From Paracraurococcus lichenis (lineage in GTDB: Bacteria; Pseudomonadota; Alphaproteobacteria; Acetobacterales; Acetobacteraceae), in assembly GCF_030657435.1 (NCBI RefSeq), contig NZ_JAUTWS010000005.1, positions 124,001 to 188,000 on the forward strand: a stretch of DNA of 64,000 nt, given 5' to 3'. Under the pieces are notes generated by a model, which worked only from the letters and a program-made list of their open reading frames with translations, ran no database searches and had not been told where the DNA came from. A program made the translations under genes and the position numbers. Position 1 is the first letter of the stretch, and each line of letters starts with the position of its first letter. This document shows, one piece after another, positions 9,616 through 18,647 of the stretch.

Positions 9616-9631
9616 GGCGCGGCCCCCGGCG

Positions 9632-10945
9632 TCACGGGTATTCCTCCCTTCCATAGACCTCGAGATCGGCGATCAGCACCTTCCCCCTGGTCTCCGGTCC
9701 CAGCCAGACGCCGATGATCAACACGATCAGCGAGCCGATCGTCGCGTACATCATGGGCGCGGCGAAGCCCATGCCCTGGTTGACCGCGTAGTAGGTCAGC
9801 ACCGGCGCCACGAACCCGCCCCAGATGGCGCCCTGGTGATAGACGAAGCCCGCCGCCGAGGCGCGGATCTCCGTCGGGAAGCGCTCCGACAGCCAGCACG
9901 GGTTCAGCGTGTCCTTGCCGCCGACAACCAGCGCCTGCAGCAGGAAGCCGAGGGTGAAGACCATCGGGTCGGTGGTGGTCAGGTAGATCGGCGTGATGAA
10001 GATGGCGACGGTGCAGGGGATGATCAGCGCCCAGCGCCGCCCGATCCGGTCCGACAGCCCGCCCCAGAAGGCGGCCGAGACGAAGACCAGGATATTGCCC
10101 CAGAAGAGCGGGGTCGCGACCTGCGCCGGCGTCCAGCCCAGCTCCTTCTGCAGATAGGTGCCGGGCAGCGCCCAGATCGAGTAGTAGACGCAGAAATTGG
10201 CCGCCATCCAGAGGCAGCCGGTCAGCGTATTCCACAAGTATTGCCGCCGGAAGATGGCAAACAGCGGCAGCCGCACCGCCTTTTGCGTCTCGGCCTGGAT
10301 CTTCTGGTTCTCGGCCCAGACCTCCGGCTCCTTCACGTAGATCCGGATCCAGACGCAGACGAGCGCCGGCAGCACGCCGAGGATGAGCATGCCGCGCCAG
10401 CCCCAGCCCGGCGCCATCGCCTCGAAGGGTTCGTAGAGCAGGCCGTATGCGGCGGCCGAGAGGGCATAGCCGAGGCCCCAGGAGCCCTGCAGAACGCCCG
10501 ACATCAGGCCGCGCGAACGGGCCGGCCAGGATTCCATGGCGAGCGCCGCGCCTGCCGGCCACTCCGCCCCCATGCCGATGCCGAGCAGGGCGCGGAAGAG
10601 GAACAGGAAGGCGAAGCTCGGCGAGAAGCCGGCGATCAGGTTGCAGACGGAGTACCACAGGATGGAGATCATCAGCGGGGCCTTGCGGCCCATCCGGTCG
10701 GCCATCCAGCCCGCGGCGGTGGCACCGACCAGGCGAAGCCACAGGGTGACCGCGAAGACCGCCGTGACGGCGGTGAGCGGCACGCCGAATTCCTGACTGA
10801 TCGGCACCATGATCAGCAGGAAGATGGTGAAGTCGAAGGCATCCAGCGTCCAGCCGAGCCAGGCCGCCAGATAGGCATACCATTGGTCCTTGGTGGGTTC
10901 CTTCCACCAGGGGACAGCCTGCGCCCCCTGCCCTGCGCCGGACAT
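9632..10945 (-). CDS. MFS transporter, sialate/lactate:H+ symporter-like (SHS family)
   Basis: Twelve-helix major facilitator permease, 437 residues. The start VPWWKEPTKDQWYAYLAAWL and following LGWTLDAFDF resemble NanT and Jen1-type carriers. The helix 2-3 loop has GWMADRMGRKAPL, and helix 4 carries RALLGIGMGAEWPAG, typical of the SHS subfamily. It runs convergent to the family-5 binding protein, with only 16 bp between stops. GGGAGGA precedes the ATG. The substrate is probably a small carboxylate; sialic acid is unlikely because no sialate catabolic genes are nearby. Confidence 0.88.
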   Translation of the reverse strand: MSGAGQGAQAVPWWKEPTKDQWYAYLAAWLGWTLDAFDFTIFLLIMVPISQEFGVPLTAVTAVFAVTLWLRLVGATAAGWMADRMGRKAPLMISILWYSVCNLIAGFSPSFAFLFLFRALLGIGMGAEWPAGAALAMESWPARSRGLMSGVLQGSWGLGYALSAAAYGLLYEPFEAMAPGWGWRGMLILGVLPALVCVWIRIYVKEPEVWAENQKIQAETQKAVRLPLFAIFRRQYLWNTLTGCLWMAANFCVYYSIWALPGTYLQKELGWTPAQVATPLFWGNILVFVSAAFWGGLSDRIGRRWALIIPCTVAIFITPIYLTTTDPMVFTLGFLLQALVVGGKDTLNPCWLSERFPTEIRASAAGFVYHQGAIWGGFVAPVLTYYAVNQGMGFAAPMMYATIGSLIVLIIGVWLGPETRGKVLIADLEVYGREEYP

Positions 10946-11130
10946 GCTGATCCTCCCTGTCGGATCCTTCTTCTTGCCGCGCAGGAGCTTCGGTGCTCAG
11001 GCGATAGAGGCTTGTCCCGGCACTGGAATGTCTTGGTTATGCCACCGGTCCGGAGCGACGCCGCAGGTTCCGCCCATCGCGGCCGGCGTTGCAATCCAAA
11101 TCGTCATGTCCGGGCGGGGGTTGGCGGCGG

Positions 11131-11158
11131 GGGAGGGCGCCGCCGCCCGCGCCCTCCC
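11131..11158 (-). terminator. GC-rich hairpin after the polyamine-type ABC operon
   Basis: Perfect 10-bp inverted repeat (GGGAGGGCGC / GCGCCCTCCC) with an 8-nt loop, just past the stop of the last operon gene. There is no T-run, as expected for hairpin-dominated termination in such GC-rich DNA. The rest of the 10946-11173 gap shows no gene. Confidence 0.55.
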
Positions 11159-11173
11159 TCGCCGCGGCGCGCC

Positions 11174-12052
11174 TCAGCCCCGCTGCAGGCGGAGCCGCCG
11201 CCAGAGGGCGATGGCCGCGAAGGACAGGCCAATCACCAGCACCGAGACGCCGGTGGTCAGCGTGCCGAGCGCGTAGATCTCCGGCGTCGTCACCGTCGTC
11301 GTCAGCCCCTGCAGCTCGAGCGGCAGGGTGTTCAGGTCGCCGATCGCCTGCGACGACCGCGCGATCTCGTCCCAGGAGAGGGTGAAGCCGAAAAGCGCGA
11401 CGCCGACCAGGCTCGGCCCGATCAGCGGCAGCACCACATGGCGGAAGACCTGCCAGGGGGAGGCGCCGAGGTCCCGCGCCGCTTCCTCGAGCTGCGCCGG
11501 GAAGCGGTTGAAGACCGCGAACATGATCAGCAGGCCGAAGGGCAGCGTCCAGGTCAGGTGCGCGCCGAGGCCGGAGGTGAAGAGGCCCATCGCCGTGGTG
11601 TAGCCCTCGGCAACCCAGGCGACCTCATGCGCCTCCGCCCAGGCCTTCACCGCATCGTCGATCAGGCGGAACTCGAGCGCGATGCCGAGCGAGACGACGA
11701 TGGAGGGCACGATCAGGCTGGCGACCGTCAGGTGGAACAGCGCGGACTGGCCGGGGAAGCGCCGCCGGAAGGCATAGCCGGCCGACAGCGAGATCAGCGT
11801 CGTCAGCACCATGACGACGAGGCCAAGCTTCACCGAGCGCCGGAAGGCCGCCCAGATGTCCACCACGCCGACGCCCTTCCACAGCGTCTGGTACCAGTGG
11901 GCCGAGACGCCCTGCATCGGGAAGGTCAGCCCGCCCTCCGGCCCCTGGAAGGAGAGGACGAGGATGGTCAGGGTCGGGCCGTAGAGGAACAGCACGAAGG
12001 CGGCGAAGACCAGGGCGAGCAGCCAGAAGCCGAGGGGCCGGCGTTCCTCCAT
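11174..12052 (-). CDS. ABC transporter permease, PotC-like
   Basis: Second inner-membrane permease of a polyamine/opine-type importer, 292 residues with about six hydrophobic helices. The cytoplasmic EAA loop reads EEAARDLGASPWQVFRHVVL near residue 195, the contact site for the ATPase. It starts 3 nt after the stop of the first permease and is the last gene of the operon. The N-terminal LLALVFAAFVLFLYGPTLTI is the first helix. Ligand specificity lies in the binding protein; spermidine or putrescine is suggested by family only. Confidence 0.9.
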   Translation of the reverse strand: MEERRPLGFWLLALVFAAFVLFLYGPTLTILVLSFQGPEGGLTFPMQGVSAHWYQTLWKGVGVVDIWAAFRRSVKLGLVVMVLTTLISLSAGYAFRRRFPGQSALFHLTVASLIVPSIVVSLGIALEFRLIDDAVKAWAEAHEVAWVAEGYTTAMGLFTSGLGAHLTWTLPFGLLIMFAVFNRFPAQLEEAARDLGASPWQVFRHVVLPLIGPSLVGVALFGFTLSWDEIARSSQAIGDLNTLPLELQGLTTTVTTPEIYALGTLTTGVSVLVIGLSFAAIALWRRLRLQRG

Positions 12053-12055
12053 GGC

Positions 12056-13069
12056 CTAGAGCTCCCGCCGGATGTCGACCAGCTTGGTCATGACCGCGAT
12101 GATGAGCAGCACGAGGGCGAGCAGCACCATCGCCTGGGCCGCGGCGGCCGGGAATTGCAGGTAGGACATCTGCACCTGGATGACCTTGCCGACGGATGCG
12201 ATCTGCTGCCCGCCCATGACGCCGATGGTCACGAAATCGCCCATCACCAGCACGATGACGAAGATGGAGCCGATGACGAGGCCGGGCTTGGCGAGCGGCA
12301 CCACGACGTGCCAGGTGGTCTGCCAGGCGCTGGCGCCGGCGTCCCGTGCTGCCTCCAGCAGCCGGTGGTCGATGCGCATCATGCTGTTGAAGACCGGCAC
12401 CACCACGAACAGCGTGTAAAGGTGCACGAAGGCGAGGACCACAGAGAATTCCGAGAAGAGCAGCCAGTCCTGCGGCTGGTCCACGACCCGGAGCGCGAGC
12501 AGCGCATTGTTCACCACCCCCTCCCGGCCCAGCAGCGGGACCCAGGAGATCATGCGGATGACGTTCGAGGTCAGGAAGGGCGCGGTGCAGACCAGGAACA
12601 GCGCCATGCGCACGCCGTCCGAGCGGACGTGGAAGCAGAGGAAGTAGGACACGGCGAAGCCGAGGACGAGGGTGATCGCCCAGACCATGCCGCAGAGCCG
12701 GAGCGTGGAGATATAGGTGCGGAAGGTGGTGCAGAGCCCGTCGGAGAGGTTGCCGCAGCCCTCGAACATCTCGACGTAGTTGCGCTGCGTCACGTCGGGG
12801 ACCAGCGAGTATTCGGTGTAGTTCCACAGGCTGACGACGCCGGTTGCCAGCAGCGGGAAGACGAAGAACAGCAGCAGCACGGCCCAGAGCGGCGCCGCCT
12901 GCAGCAGCGGCGCCCAGGACCGCCGCGCGGGCGGGGCGGCGGCGAGGATCGGGGCCGCCTCGGCAGCGGGTGCCGCCGGCACGAATTCCGCCTCGATGGC
13001 CTCGGCCGGGGAGGGCGTCGCCACCCTCCCCGCCACGTCAGCCACGGGATCAGGCAGCGATGAACTCAT
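12056..13069 (-). CDS. ABC transporter permease, PotB-like
   Basis: First permease of the importer, 337 residues. A 60-residue Ala/Pro-rich cytoplasmic N-terminus precedes the first helix (LLQAAPLWAVLLLFFVFPLL). The EAA loop is LEAARDAGASAWQTTWHVVV near residue 240. Its start lies 19 nt inside the binding-protein gene, and AGGAAA sits before the ATG, so translation is coupled. The long hydrophilic N-terminal extension is unusual for PotB. Confidence 0.9.
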   Translation of the reverse strand: MSSSLPDPVADVAGRVATPSPAEAIEAEFVPAAPAAEAAPILAAAPPARRSWAPLLQAAPLWAVLLLFFVFPLLATGVVSLWNYTEYSLVPDVTQRNYVEMFEGCGNLSDGLCTTFRTYISTLRLCGMVWAITLVLGFAVSYFLCFHVRSDGVRMALFLVCTAPFLTSNVIRMISWVPLLGREGVVNNALLALRVVDQPQDWLLFSEFSVVLAFVHLYTLFVVVPVFNSMMRIDHRLLEAARDAGASAWQTTWHVVVPLAKPGLVIGSIFVIVLVMGDFVTIGVMGGQQIASVGKVIQVQMSYLQFPAAAAQAMVLLALVLLIIAVMTKLVDIRREL

Positions 13070-14315
13070 TCCATTTCCTGACCATGTAGTCGTTCTCGTC
13101 CATCACGGCGTTCCAGCAGGCGACGGCGCCCATGCGGGCCTCGAAGCTGCCACCGTCGCGCACGCTGCCGGCCTTCTCCATCACCGTGCCGTCCGGCGCC
13201 TTGATGTCCTGCGCCGCCGGCTTGCCCTCCATCCAGAAGTCCCATTCGTAGGGCTGCATGTTGGCCTTGGCCGTCGGCAGCACGGCGGAGTAGTAGCCCT
13301 GCCGGTTCAGGAAGGCGCCGGCCCAGCCCGAGAGGAACCAGTTGATGAAGTCGTAGGCGGCGTCGAGCTTGCGCCCGGTCAGCGTCTTCGGCAGGCCGAA
13401 GCCGGCGGCCCAGGCGCGGTAGCCCTCCTTCAGCGGCTGGTAGATGCAGGGCACGCCCATGCTGCGCACCTTGGTGACCGCGGGCGACCACATGGACTGG
13501 ATGACGGTCTCGCCCGAGGCCATCAGGTTGACGCTCTCGTTGAAGTCCTTCCAGAAGGCCCGGAACTGGCCGGCGCGCTTGGCCTCGGTCAGGACCTTCA
13601 TGGTCAGGTCGATCTCGGCCTTCGTCATGTTGCCCTTGTCGGCATATTTGTGCTGCCCAGTCGCCTCGACGACCATGGCCGCGTCCATGATGCCGATGGA
13701 CGGGATGTTGAGGATCGAGGCGCGACCCTTGAACTCGGGGTTCAGCAGCTCGGCCCAGGAGGTGATGGGCCGGCCGATCTTGTCCGGCCGGATGCCGAGG
13801 GTATCGGCATTGTAGGTGGTCGGGATCAGCGTCAGGTATTCGGTCTGCGAGGGGGCGAAGGTCTTCGCCTCGCGCTCCGGCAGGTAGAGCACCTTCCAGG
13901 GCGCGGTGCCCTGGCCGCCGATCTTCTTGGCTCCGACCTCGCCCTTGAGGAAGACGCTGGTGATGTTGCCGGCTTCCTTGATGCGCTTGGCATCCATGCC
14001 GACCAGGTTCCCGGACGGCACGATCTTCTTCAGCATCCAGTATTCGGAATCGAGGACGTCGAAGCTGTTCGGCTGCGTCACCGCGCGGCGCACCACGTCG
14101 TCCGAGGTGACCGGGATGTAGTCGAGGGTGATGCCGAGGTCTTCCTTGACCTTGTCCCTGATGCCCTGGTGCTGGTTCACCGCGGTGCCGACATAGCGCA
14201 GCGTCACCGCCCCCTGGGCGTGCACCGCCGGCGCCGCCAGCCCGGCCGCGGCGAGGGCCGCCGCCGCCTTCAGCGCGTCGCGTCTGGCGATGCCCATCCC
14301 CGTCTTCTCCTTCAT
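13050..14315 (-). CDS. ABC transporter substrate-binding protein, PotD-like (family 1/8)
   Basis: Periplasmic binding protein of about 421 residues. RRDALKAAAALAAAGLAAP is a Tat-like signal with cleavage near VHAQG. The mature part has the spermidine/putrescine-binding layout (NFDVLDSEYWMLKK, SWAELLNPEFKGRASILN, DFINWFLSG). ATG 14315 was preferred because GAGGAG sits about 8 nt upstream; GTG 14324 lies directly against that site. It is 17 nt behind the ATPase gene and overlaps the first permease gene. Confidence 0.9.
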   Translation of the reverse strand: MKEKTGMGIARRDALKAAAALAAAGLAAPAVHAQGAVTLRYVGTAVNQHQGIRDKVKEDLGITLDYIPVTSDDVVRRAVTQPNSFDVLDSEYWMLKKIVPSGNLVGMDAKRIKEAGNITSVFLKGEVGAKKIGGQGTAPWKVLYLPEREAKTFAPSQTEYLTLIPTTYNADTLGIRPDKIGRPITSWAELLNPEFKGRASILNIPSIGIMDAAMVVEATGQHKYADKGNMTKAEIDLTMKVLTEAKRAGQFRAFWKDFNESVNLMASGETVIQSMWSPAVTKVRSMGVPCIYQPLKEGYRAWAAGFGLPKTLTGRKLDAAYDFINWFLSGWAGAFLNRQGYYSAVLPTAKANMQPYEWDFWMEGKPAAQDIKAPDGTVMEKAGSVRDGGSFEARMGAVACWNAVMDENDYMVRKWNEFIAA

Positions 14316-14332
14316 GGTCCCCACTCCTCGGG

Positions 14333-15355
14333 TCAGTGCCCGGCCGCGGTGCTGTCCGCGAGCGGGCGGATATCGGCCTCGTCCCAGGCCAGGTGCACGG
14401 CGTCGCCCGGCGCGACGGGGCGGGCATGCAGCGCGGCCTCGGTCAGCGCGACGGTGAACTCCTCGGCGCCGGACCCTGCCAGGGTCACGCCGAAGCCGGT
14501 GCCGGTATACTCGACGCCGGTGACGGTCGCGGGCTGGCCATGATCCGCGATATGCGTGCGGTTGCTGCGCACCGCGATCAGGCTGCCGTCCGGCCGGGCG
14601 AAGACGTTGTGGCCGCCCATGAAGCGCGCGACGAAGGCGGTGCGCGGACGGTCGAAGATCTCCTCCGGCGTGCCCTGCTGCTCGATCCGGCCGGCGCGCA
14701 TCAGCACGACATGGTCGGCCAGGGCCAGCGCCTCATCCTGGCTGTGGGTGACATGGACGAAGCTGATCTGCAGCTCGCGCTGGAAGCGCTTCAGCTCGGC
14801 CCTGACACGGCCGCGCAGGAAGGGGTCGAGGGCCGAGAGCGGCTCGTCCAGCAGCAGCGTCGCCGGGTTGGTCACCAGGGCGCGGGCCAGCGCCACGCGC
14901 TGCTGCTGCCCGCCCGAGAGCTGCGCCGGCAGCCGCGCGCTGTAGGTATCCATCTCCACCAGCCGCAGCGCCTCATGCGCCTTGGCGTGGCGCTCCACCT
15001 TGCCGACGCCGCGCATGCGGAGCGAGAAGGCGACGTTGTCCAGCACGCTCAGATGCGGGAAGAGCGCATAGGACTGGAACATCATCGCCGTGCCGCGGCG
15101 GGCCGGCGGCAGGCCGACGATCGGGACATTGTCCAGCAGGATGTCGCCGGTGGTCGGCAGCTCGTGCCCGGCGAGCAGGCGCAGCGTGGTGGTCTTGCCG
15201 CAGCCCGAGGGGCCGAGCAGGCAGACATAGCTGCCGGCGGCGATGCGCAGGTCGAGCGCATCCACGGCGACGGCGCCGCCCGTGAAGCGCTTGGTGACGG
15301 CGGCGAATTCGATCGCACCGCGCGCCTTGGCGGCGGTCGGGCGCAGGGTGGTCAT
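14333..15355 (-). CDS. ABC transporter ATP-binding protein, PotA-like
   Basis: ATPase of the polyamine-type importer, about 340 residues from ATG 15355. Walker A GPSGCGKTT, signature [15 protein letters not shown], Walker B TLLLDEPLSALD, and a C-terminal TOBE-like domain (VTGVEYTGTGFGVTLAG) are in order. First gene of a compact four-gene operon (ATPase, binding protein, two permeases). An upstream in-frame GTG at 15415 with a weak AAGG site is possible and would add 20 residues. The 120-bp gap before it should hold the promoter. Confidence 0.92.
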   Translation of the reverse strand: MTTLRPTAAKARGAIEFAAVTKRFTGGAVAVDALDLRIAAGSYVCLLGPSGCGKTTTLRLLAGHELPTTGDILLDNVPIVGLPPARRGTAMMFQSYALFPHLSVLDNVAFSLRMRGVGKVERHAKAHEALRLVEMDTYSARLPAQLSGGQQQRVALARALVTNPATLLLDEPLSALDPFLRGRVRAELKRFQRELQISFVHVTHSQDEALALADHVVLMRAGRIEQQGTPEEIFDRPRTAFVARFMGGHNVFARPDGSLIAVRSNRTHIADHGQPATVTGVEYTGTGFGVTLAGSGAEEFTVALTEAALHARPVAPGDAVHLAWDEADIRPLADSTAAGH

Positions 15356-15535
15356 GCCGTGCAGGTCCGCGGTCTCCGGCTTGGTCCGCCCAAAGGAAGG
15401 AGAGGGCGGCGCCACCGCCTTGCAGCATGCGTGCCAGCGACGGCGCCTGGAAAGTCCTTTCCTTCGCAGGCGAAACCCTGCGGCCTGCCCAGGCTTGCGG
15501 CAATCTGCCGGAAGCGGCGGCAGACGGCACCCGGG

Positions 15536-16885
15536 TCAGTGGCCCAGCACGGCCTCGGCCCGCGGCGCCGCCTCGCCCGGGCGCGCCGCCTGCTTCACCA
15601 GCAGCGCCGCCGCGGCCACCAGGCCAGGGATCGCCATGACGGTGAAGATCGCGCCGAACCCCATCTGCCGCCGCGCCAGTTCGGCCACCAGGAAGGACCC
15701 GGCGATGCCTCCGAACCGCCCGAGGCCGAGCATCCAGGCAACGCCCGTCGCCCGCCCCTGGGTCGGGTAGAAACCGGCCGCCAGCGCCGGCAGGGAGGAC
15801 TGCGCGGTGTTCATCAGCGTCCCGGCGACGAAGACCGCCGCCATCAGCAGGCTGAGATTGCCGGCCGCCTGGCCGATCGCCCAGACCGCGAGACTGGTCA
15901 GCGCGAAGCCCGCGGCGATGACGAGGTTCGGGTTCATCCGGTCCATCAGCCAGCCGCAGAGGATCGCGCCGAAGCCGCCCAGCGGGAAGAGTGCTGCGAT
16001 CAGCGCCGCGGTGCGGGGGTCGAGCCCGGCATCGCCGAACAGGATCGGCATCCAGTTCAGCAGCGCGTAGAAGATCACGAGGCCCATGAAATAGGTCAGC
16101 CAGAGCATCGCCGAGCCCAGCGCATAGGGCCGCGAGAGCACCAGGCGGATGCCGCCGCGCTGCGCCGGCGTCGCCTCGGCGAGGGTGAAGTCGGCGGCCT
16201 CGGCGGCCTCCGGCCCGATGCGGCGCAGCACGGCGCGGATGCGCTCCGGCGCATGCCGCTTGGCCACCATGTAGCGTACCGATTCCGGCAGCCGCAGGAC
16301 CAGCAGCAGCCCGAGCGCGAGCGGCACGACGCCACCCAGCAGCAGCACGCTCCGCCAGCCGAAGGCCGGGATCATCCAGGCCGCGAGGAAGCCGCCGAAG
16401 GCCGCGCCCAGCGGGAAGCCGCAGAACATCGCATTGGTCAGCGTCGCCCGCCGCGCGGCGGGGCAATACTCGCTCATCAGCGTCACGGCATTCGGCATGG
16501 CGGCGCCGAGGCCGAGGCCGGTGGCGAAGCGCCAAGCGGTCAGCGCCCCGAGGCTGCCGGCGAAGGAGGAGGCGAGGCTCGTCGCGCCGATCAGCAGCAC
16601 GGAGCCGACCAGCACGCGCTTGCGACCGAAGCGGTCGGCCAGCGGCCCGGCCGCCAGCGCGCCGAAGGCCAGGCCGAAGAGCGCCGCGCTCAGCACCGGG
16701 CCGAGCGCCGGCCGCTCGATCCCCCATTCCGCCACCAGGCGCGGCGCGATGTAGCTGATGGCGGCCGTGTCGAAGCCGTCCAGCAGGACGACGCAGAAAC
16801 ACAGCACGAAGACCAGCCACTGGAAGCCGGAGACGGGGTGGGCGTCGAGGAATTCCTGGACGTCGGCGCTGGGTTGTTGCGGCAT
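15536..16885 (-). CDS. MFS transporter, aromatic acid:H+ symporter family (PcaK-like)
   Basis: Twelve-helix permease of 449 residues. Hallmarks of the AAHS group are LDGFDTAAISYIAPRL in helix 1 (acidic residues of the DGxD motif), GPLADRFGRKRVLVG in loop 2-3, and ATGLGLGAAMPNAVTL in helix 4. Likely imports a benzoate or hydroxybenzoate type acid, which fits the benzoate pathway 30 kb away, though that link is inference. GGGAGGAAG precedes ATG 16885. It lies 50 bp downstream of the NeuD-like gene on the same strand. Confidence 0.88.
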   Translation of the reverse strand: MPQQPSADVQEFLDAHPVSGFQWLVFVLCFCVVLLDGFDTAAISYIAPRLVAEWGIERPALGPVLSAALFGLAFGALAAGPLADRFGRKRVLVGSVLLIGATSLASSFAGSLGALTAWRFATGLGLGAAMPNAVTLMSEYCPAARRATLTNAMFCGFPLGAAFGGFLAAWMIPAFGWRSVLLLGGVVPLALGLLLVLRLPESVRYMVAKRHAPERIRAVLRRIGPEAAEAADFTLAEATPAQRGGIRLVLSRPYALGSAMLWLTYFMGLVIFYALLNWMPILFGDAGLDPRTAALIAALFPLGGFGAILCGWLMDRMNPNLVIAAGFALTSLAVWAIGQAAGNLSLLMAAVFVAGTLMNTAQSSLPALAAGFYPTQGRATGVAWMLGLGRFGGIAGSFLVAELARRQMGFGAIFTVMAIPGLVAAAALLVKQAARPGEAAPRAEAVLGH

Positions 16886-16935
16886 GGCTTCCTCCCGCGG
16901 TTCGGGACGCCAACGCAGCCGCCCCCGTCCGGGCT

Positions 16936-17565
16936 TCAGCCGGGCAGCGGCCGCGCCGGCACCCCGCCCACCACGGCGCCGGGCGGGACCTCCTCTGTCA
17001 CCGCCGCGCCGACGCCGACCACGGCCCCCGCCCCGATCGTCACATAGGGCCGGCAGGCCGCGCCGGCGCCGATCAGCGCCCGGGCGCCGACCCTGACGCC
17101 GCCCGGCAGCACGCAGCCCGGGCCGCAATGCGCGCCCTCCCCGACCTCCACGTCGTGCTCCAGGATCGCGCCGGTATTGACGATGCAGAACCGGCCGATG
17201 CGGGCGGCGGCGCCGAGGACCGCGCGCGGCAGCACCACCGTCCCCTCCCCGACCTCCGCGCTGCGCGCCCGGATGGCGGAGGGATGGATCAGCATCGGGA
17301 AGCCGAAGCCGAGGGCGGCTAGGCGCGCGGCCGCCGCCAGCCGCGCCGCGGCATCGCCGATCGCGAGGCAGGCCTGGTCCACCCCTGCCGCACGCAAGGC
17401 GGGCAGCACGGCCTCGTCGCCCAGGACCGGCACCCCGAGCATGACCGGCGCCCGCGGGACGGCATCCACCAGCCCGACGATCTCCCAGGCCGGCAGGTCC
17501 CGCAGCAATTCGATCAGCGCCCGGCCATGGCCGCCGGAGCCGAGGACCACCAGCCTCCCCGCCAT
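16936..17565 (-). CDS. NeuD/PglD-like sugar O-acyltransferase (left-handed beta helix)
   Basis: A 209-residue acyltransferase. The N-terminal Rossmann-like part starts RLVVLGSGGHGRALIELL, which binds the nucleotide-sugar substrate in PglD/NeuD. The C-terminal half has hexapeptide repeats (VGEGTVVLPRAVLGAAARIG onwards) of the acetyl-CoA-binding beta helix, with a probable catalytic His in EHDVEVGEGAHCGPGC. ATG 17565 was chosen because GGAGGGAG lies just upstream; a longer frame to 17679 runs into the promoter of the divergent gene. No nucleotide-sugar genes surround it, so its substrate is unknown. Confidence 0.85.
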   Translation of the reverse strand: MAGRLVVLGSGGHGRALIELLRDLPAWEIVGLVDAVPRAPVMLGVPVLGDEAVLPALRAAGVDQACLAIGDAAARLAAAARLAALGFGFPMLIHPSAIRARSAEVGEGTVVLPRAVLGAAARIGRFCIVNTGAILEHDVEVGEGAHCGPGCVLPGGVRVGARALIGAGAACRPYVTIGAGAVVGVGAAVTEEVPPGAVVGGVPARPLPG

Positions 17566-17672
17566 CGCTCCCTCCTGCCATCTCCCGCGTTGGCGAAGCC
17601 GTCGGATGGGCCGATATTGGACCCCAAGGCCAATCCAGGACCATCCCCGAAGGGCGGAGCGGATATACAGGC

Positions 17673-18647
17673 ATGCCAAGCAGCGAATGGGAAATCCCGT
17701 CGGACCTCCAGCCGGATCCCTCCGAGCATGAGTTCGACCTGGACCAGGTGCTGCGCTCCGTCGTCGCGGTGAAGGCGCTGGTCCCGCCGGATGCCTTCAC
17801 CGCCCAGACCCTCGGCACGGAGCGCGCGGGCAGCGGCGTGGTCATCCGGCCGGACGGGCTGATCGCCACCATCGGCTACCTCGTGACGGAAGCCGAGACG
17901 ATCTGGCTGACCACGCATGACGGGCGCGCCATCCCGGGCCATGCCCTCGCCTATGATTTCGAGACGGGCCTCGGCCTGATCCAGGCGCTCGGCAAGCTCA
18001 ACCTGCCGGCCCTGCCGGTCGAGACCGGCGACCTGCCGCGGCCGGGCGATACCTGCGTGCTGGCCTCCGCCGGCGGCCGCAAGCACGCGCTGCGCTGCAC
18101 CATCGCGGCGCGGCAGGAATTCGCGGGCTACTGGGAATACATGCTGGAGGACGCGATCTACACCGCGCCCGCGCACCCCTCCTGGGGCGGGGCCGGGCTG
18201 ATCGGCGGCAACGGCACGCTGATGGGCATCGGCTCCCTCGTCATGCAGCAGCAGGACGGCAAGGGGCGGCGGGTCGATCTCAACATGGTGGTGCCGGCCA
18301 GCCTGCTGCCGCCGATCCTCGGTGACCTGCTCGCCTATGGACGGCCGAACCGCCCGGCGCGGCCCTGGCTCGGCCTCTACGCGACCGAGGACGAGGCCGG
18401 CGTGCTGGTCAGTTCCCTCGCCCGCAACGCGCCCTCGCAGAAGGCGGGCCTGCAGGAGGGCGACCGCATCCTTGCCGTGGCCGGCACGCGGGTCTCCGAC
18501 CTCGCCGGCCTCTGGCGCGCGGTCTGGGCCGCCGGTACGGCCGGCGCCCGGGTGCGGCTGACCATCGGCCGGGATGCCGGCCCGAAGGACCTGGTGGTCA
18601 CCTCCATCGACCGGCGCAGCTTCCTCAAGGCGCCGAGGCTCCACTGA
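17673..18647 (+). CDS. HtrA/DegP-like PDZ protein with degenerate catalytic triad (pseudoprotease)
   Basis: A 324-residue protein with the chymotrypsin-like HtrA fold (about 25-210) followed by a PDZ domain (about 235-310; SQKAGLQEGDRILAVAGTRV). All three catalytic positions appear changed. The TNNHVV histidine motif reads TIGYLV (His to Tyr). The SDIAL aspartate motif reads TGLGL (Asp to Gly). The GNSGG serine motif reads SWGGA (Ser to Trp). It is therefore probably an inactive binding protein; this rests on my by-eye alignment to DegP. No signal peptide is visible, so it may be cytoplasmic. Its stop overlaps the next start by 1 nt (TGATG), indicating coupling with the peptidase gene. Confidence 0.85.
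   Translation: MPSSEWEIPSDLQPDPSEHEFDLDQVLRSVVAVKALVPPDAFTAQTLGTERAGSGVVIRPDGLIATIGYLVTEAETIWLTTHDGRAIPGHALAYDFETGLGLIQALGKLNLPALPVETGDLPRPGDTCVLASAGGRKHALRCTIAARQEFAGYWEYMLEDAIYTAPAHPSWGGAGLIGGNGTLMGIGSLVMQQQDGKGRRVDLNMVVPASLLPPILGDLLAYGRPNRPARPWLGLYATEDEAGVLVSSLARNAPSQKAGLQEGDRILAVAGTRVSDLAGLWRAVWAAGTAGARVRLTIGRDAGPKDLVVTSIDRRSFLKAPRLH

Noticed and set aside
6925..9654. 909-codon open frame on the minus strand
   Set aside because: Shadow of the FAH and family-5 binding-protein genes caused by high GC at third positions.
9632..10945. sialic acid transporter NanT
   Set aside because: The subfamily fits, but no sialate lyase, kinase or epimerase is nearby, so only the family is called.
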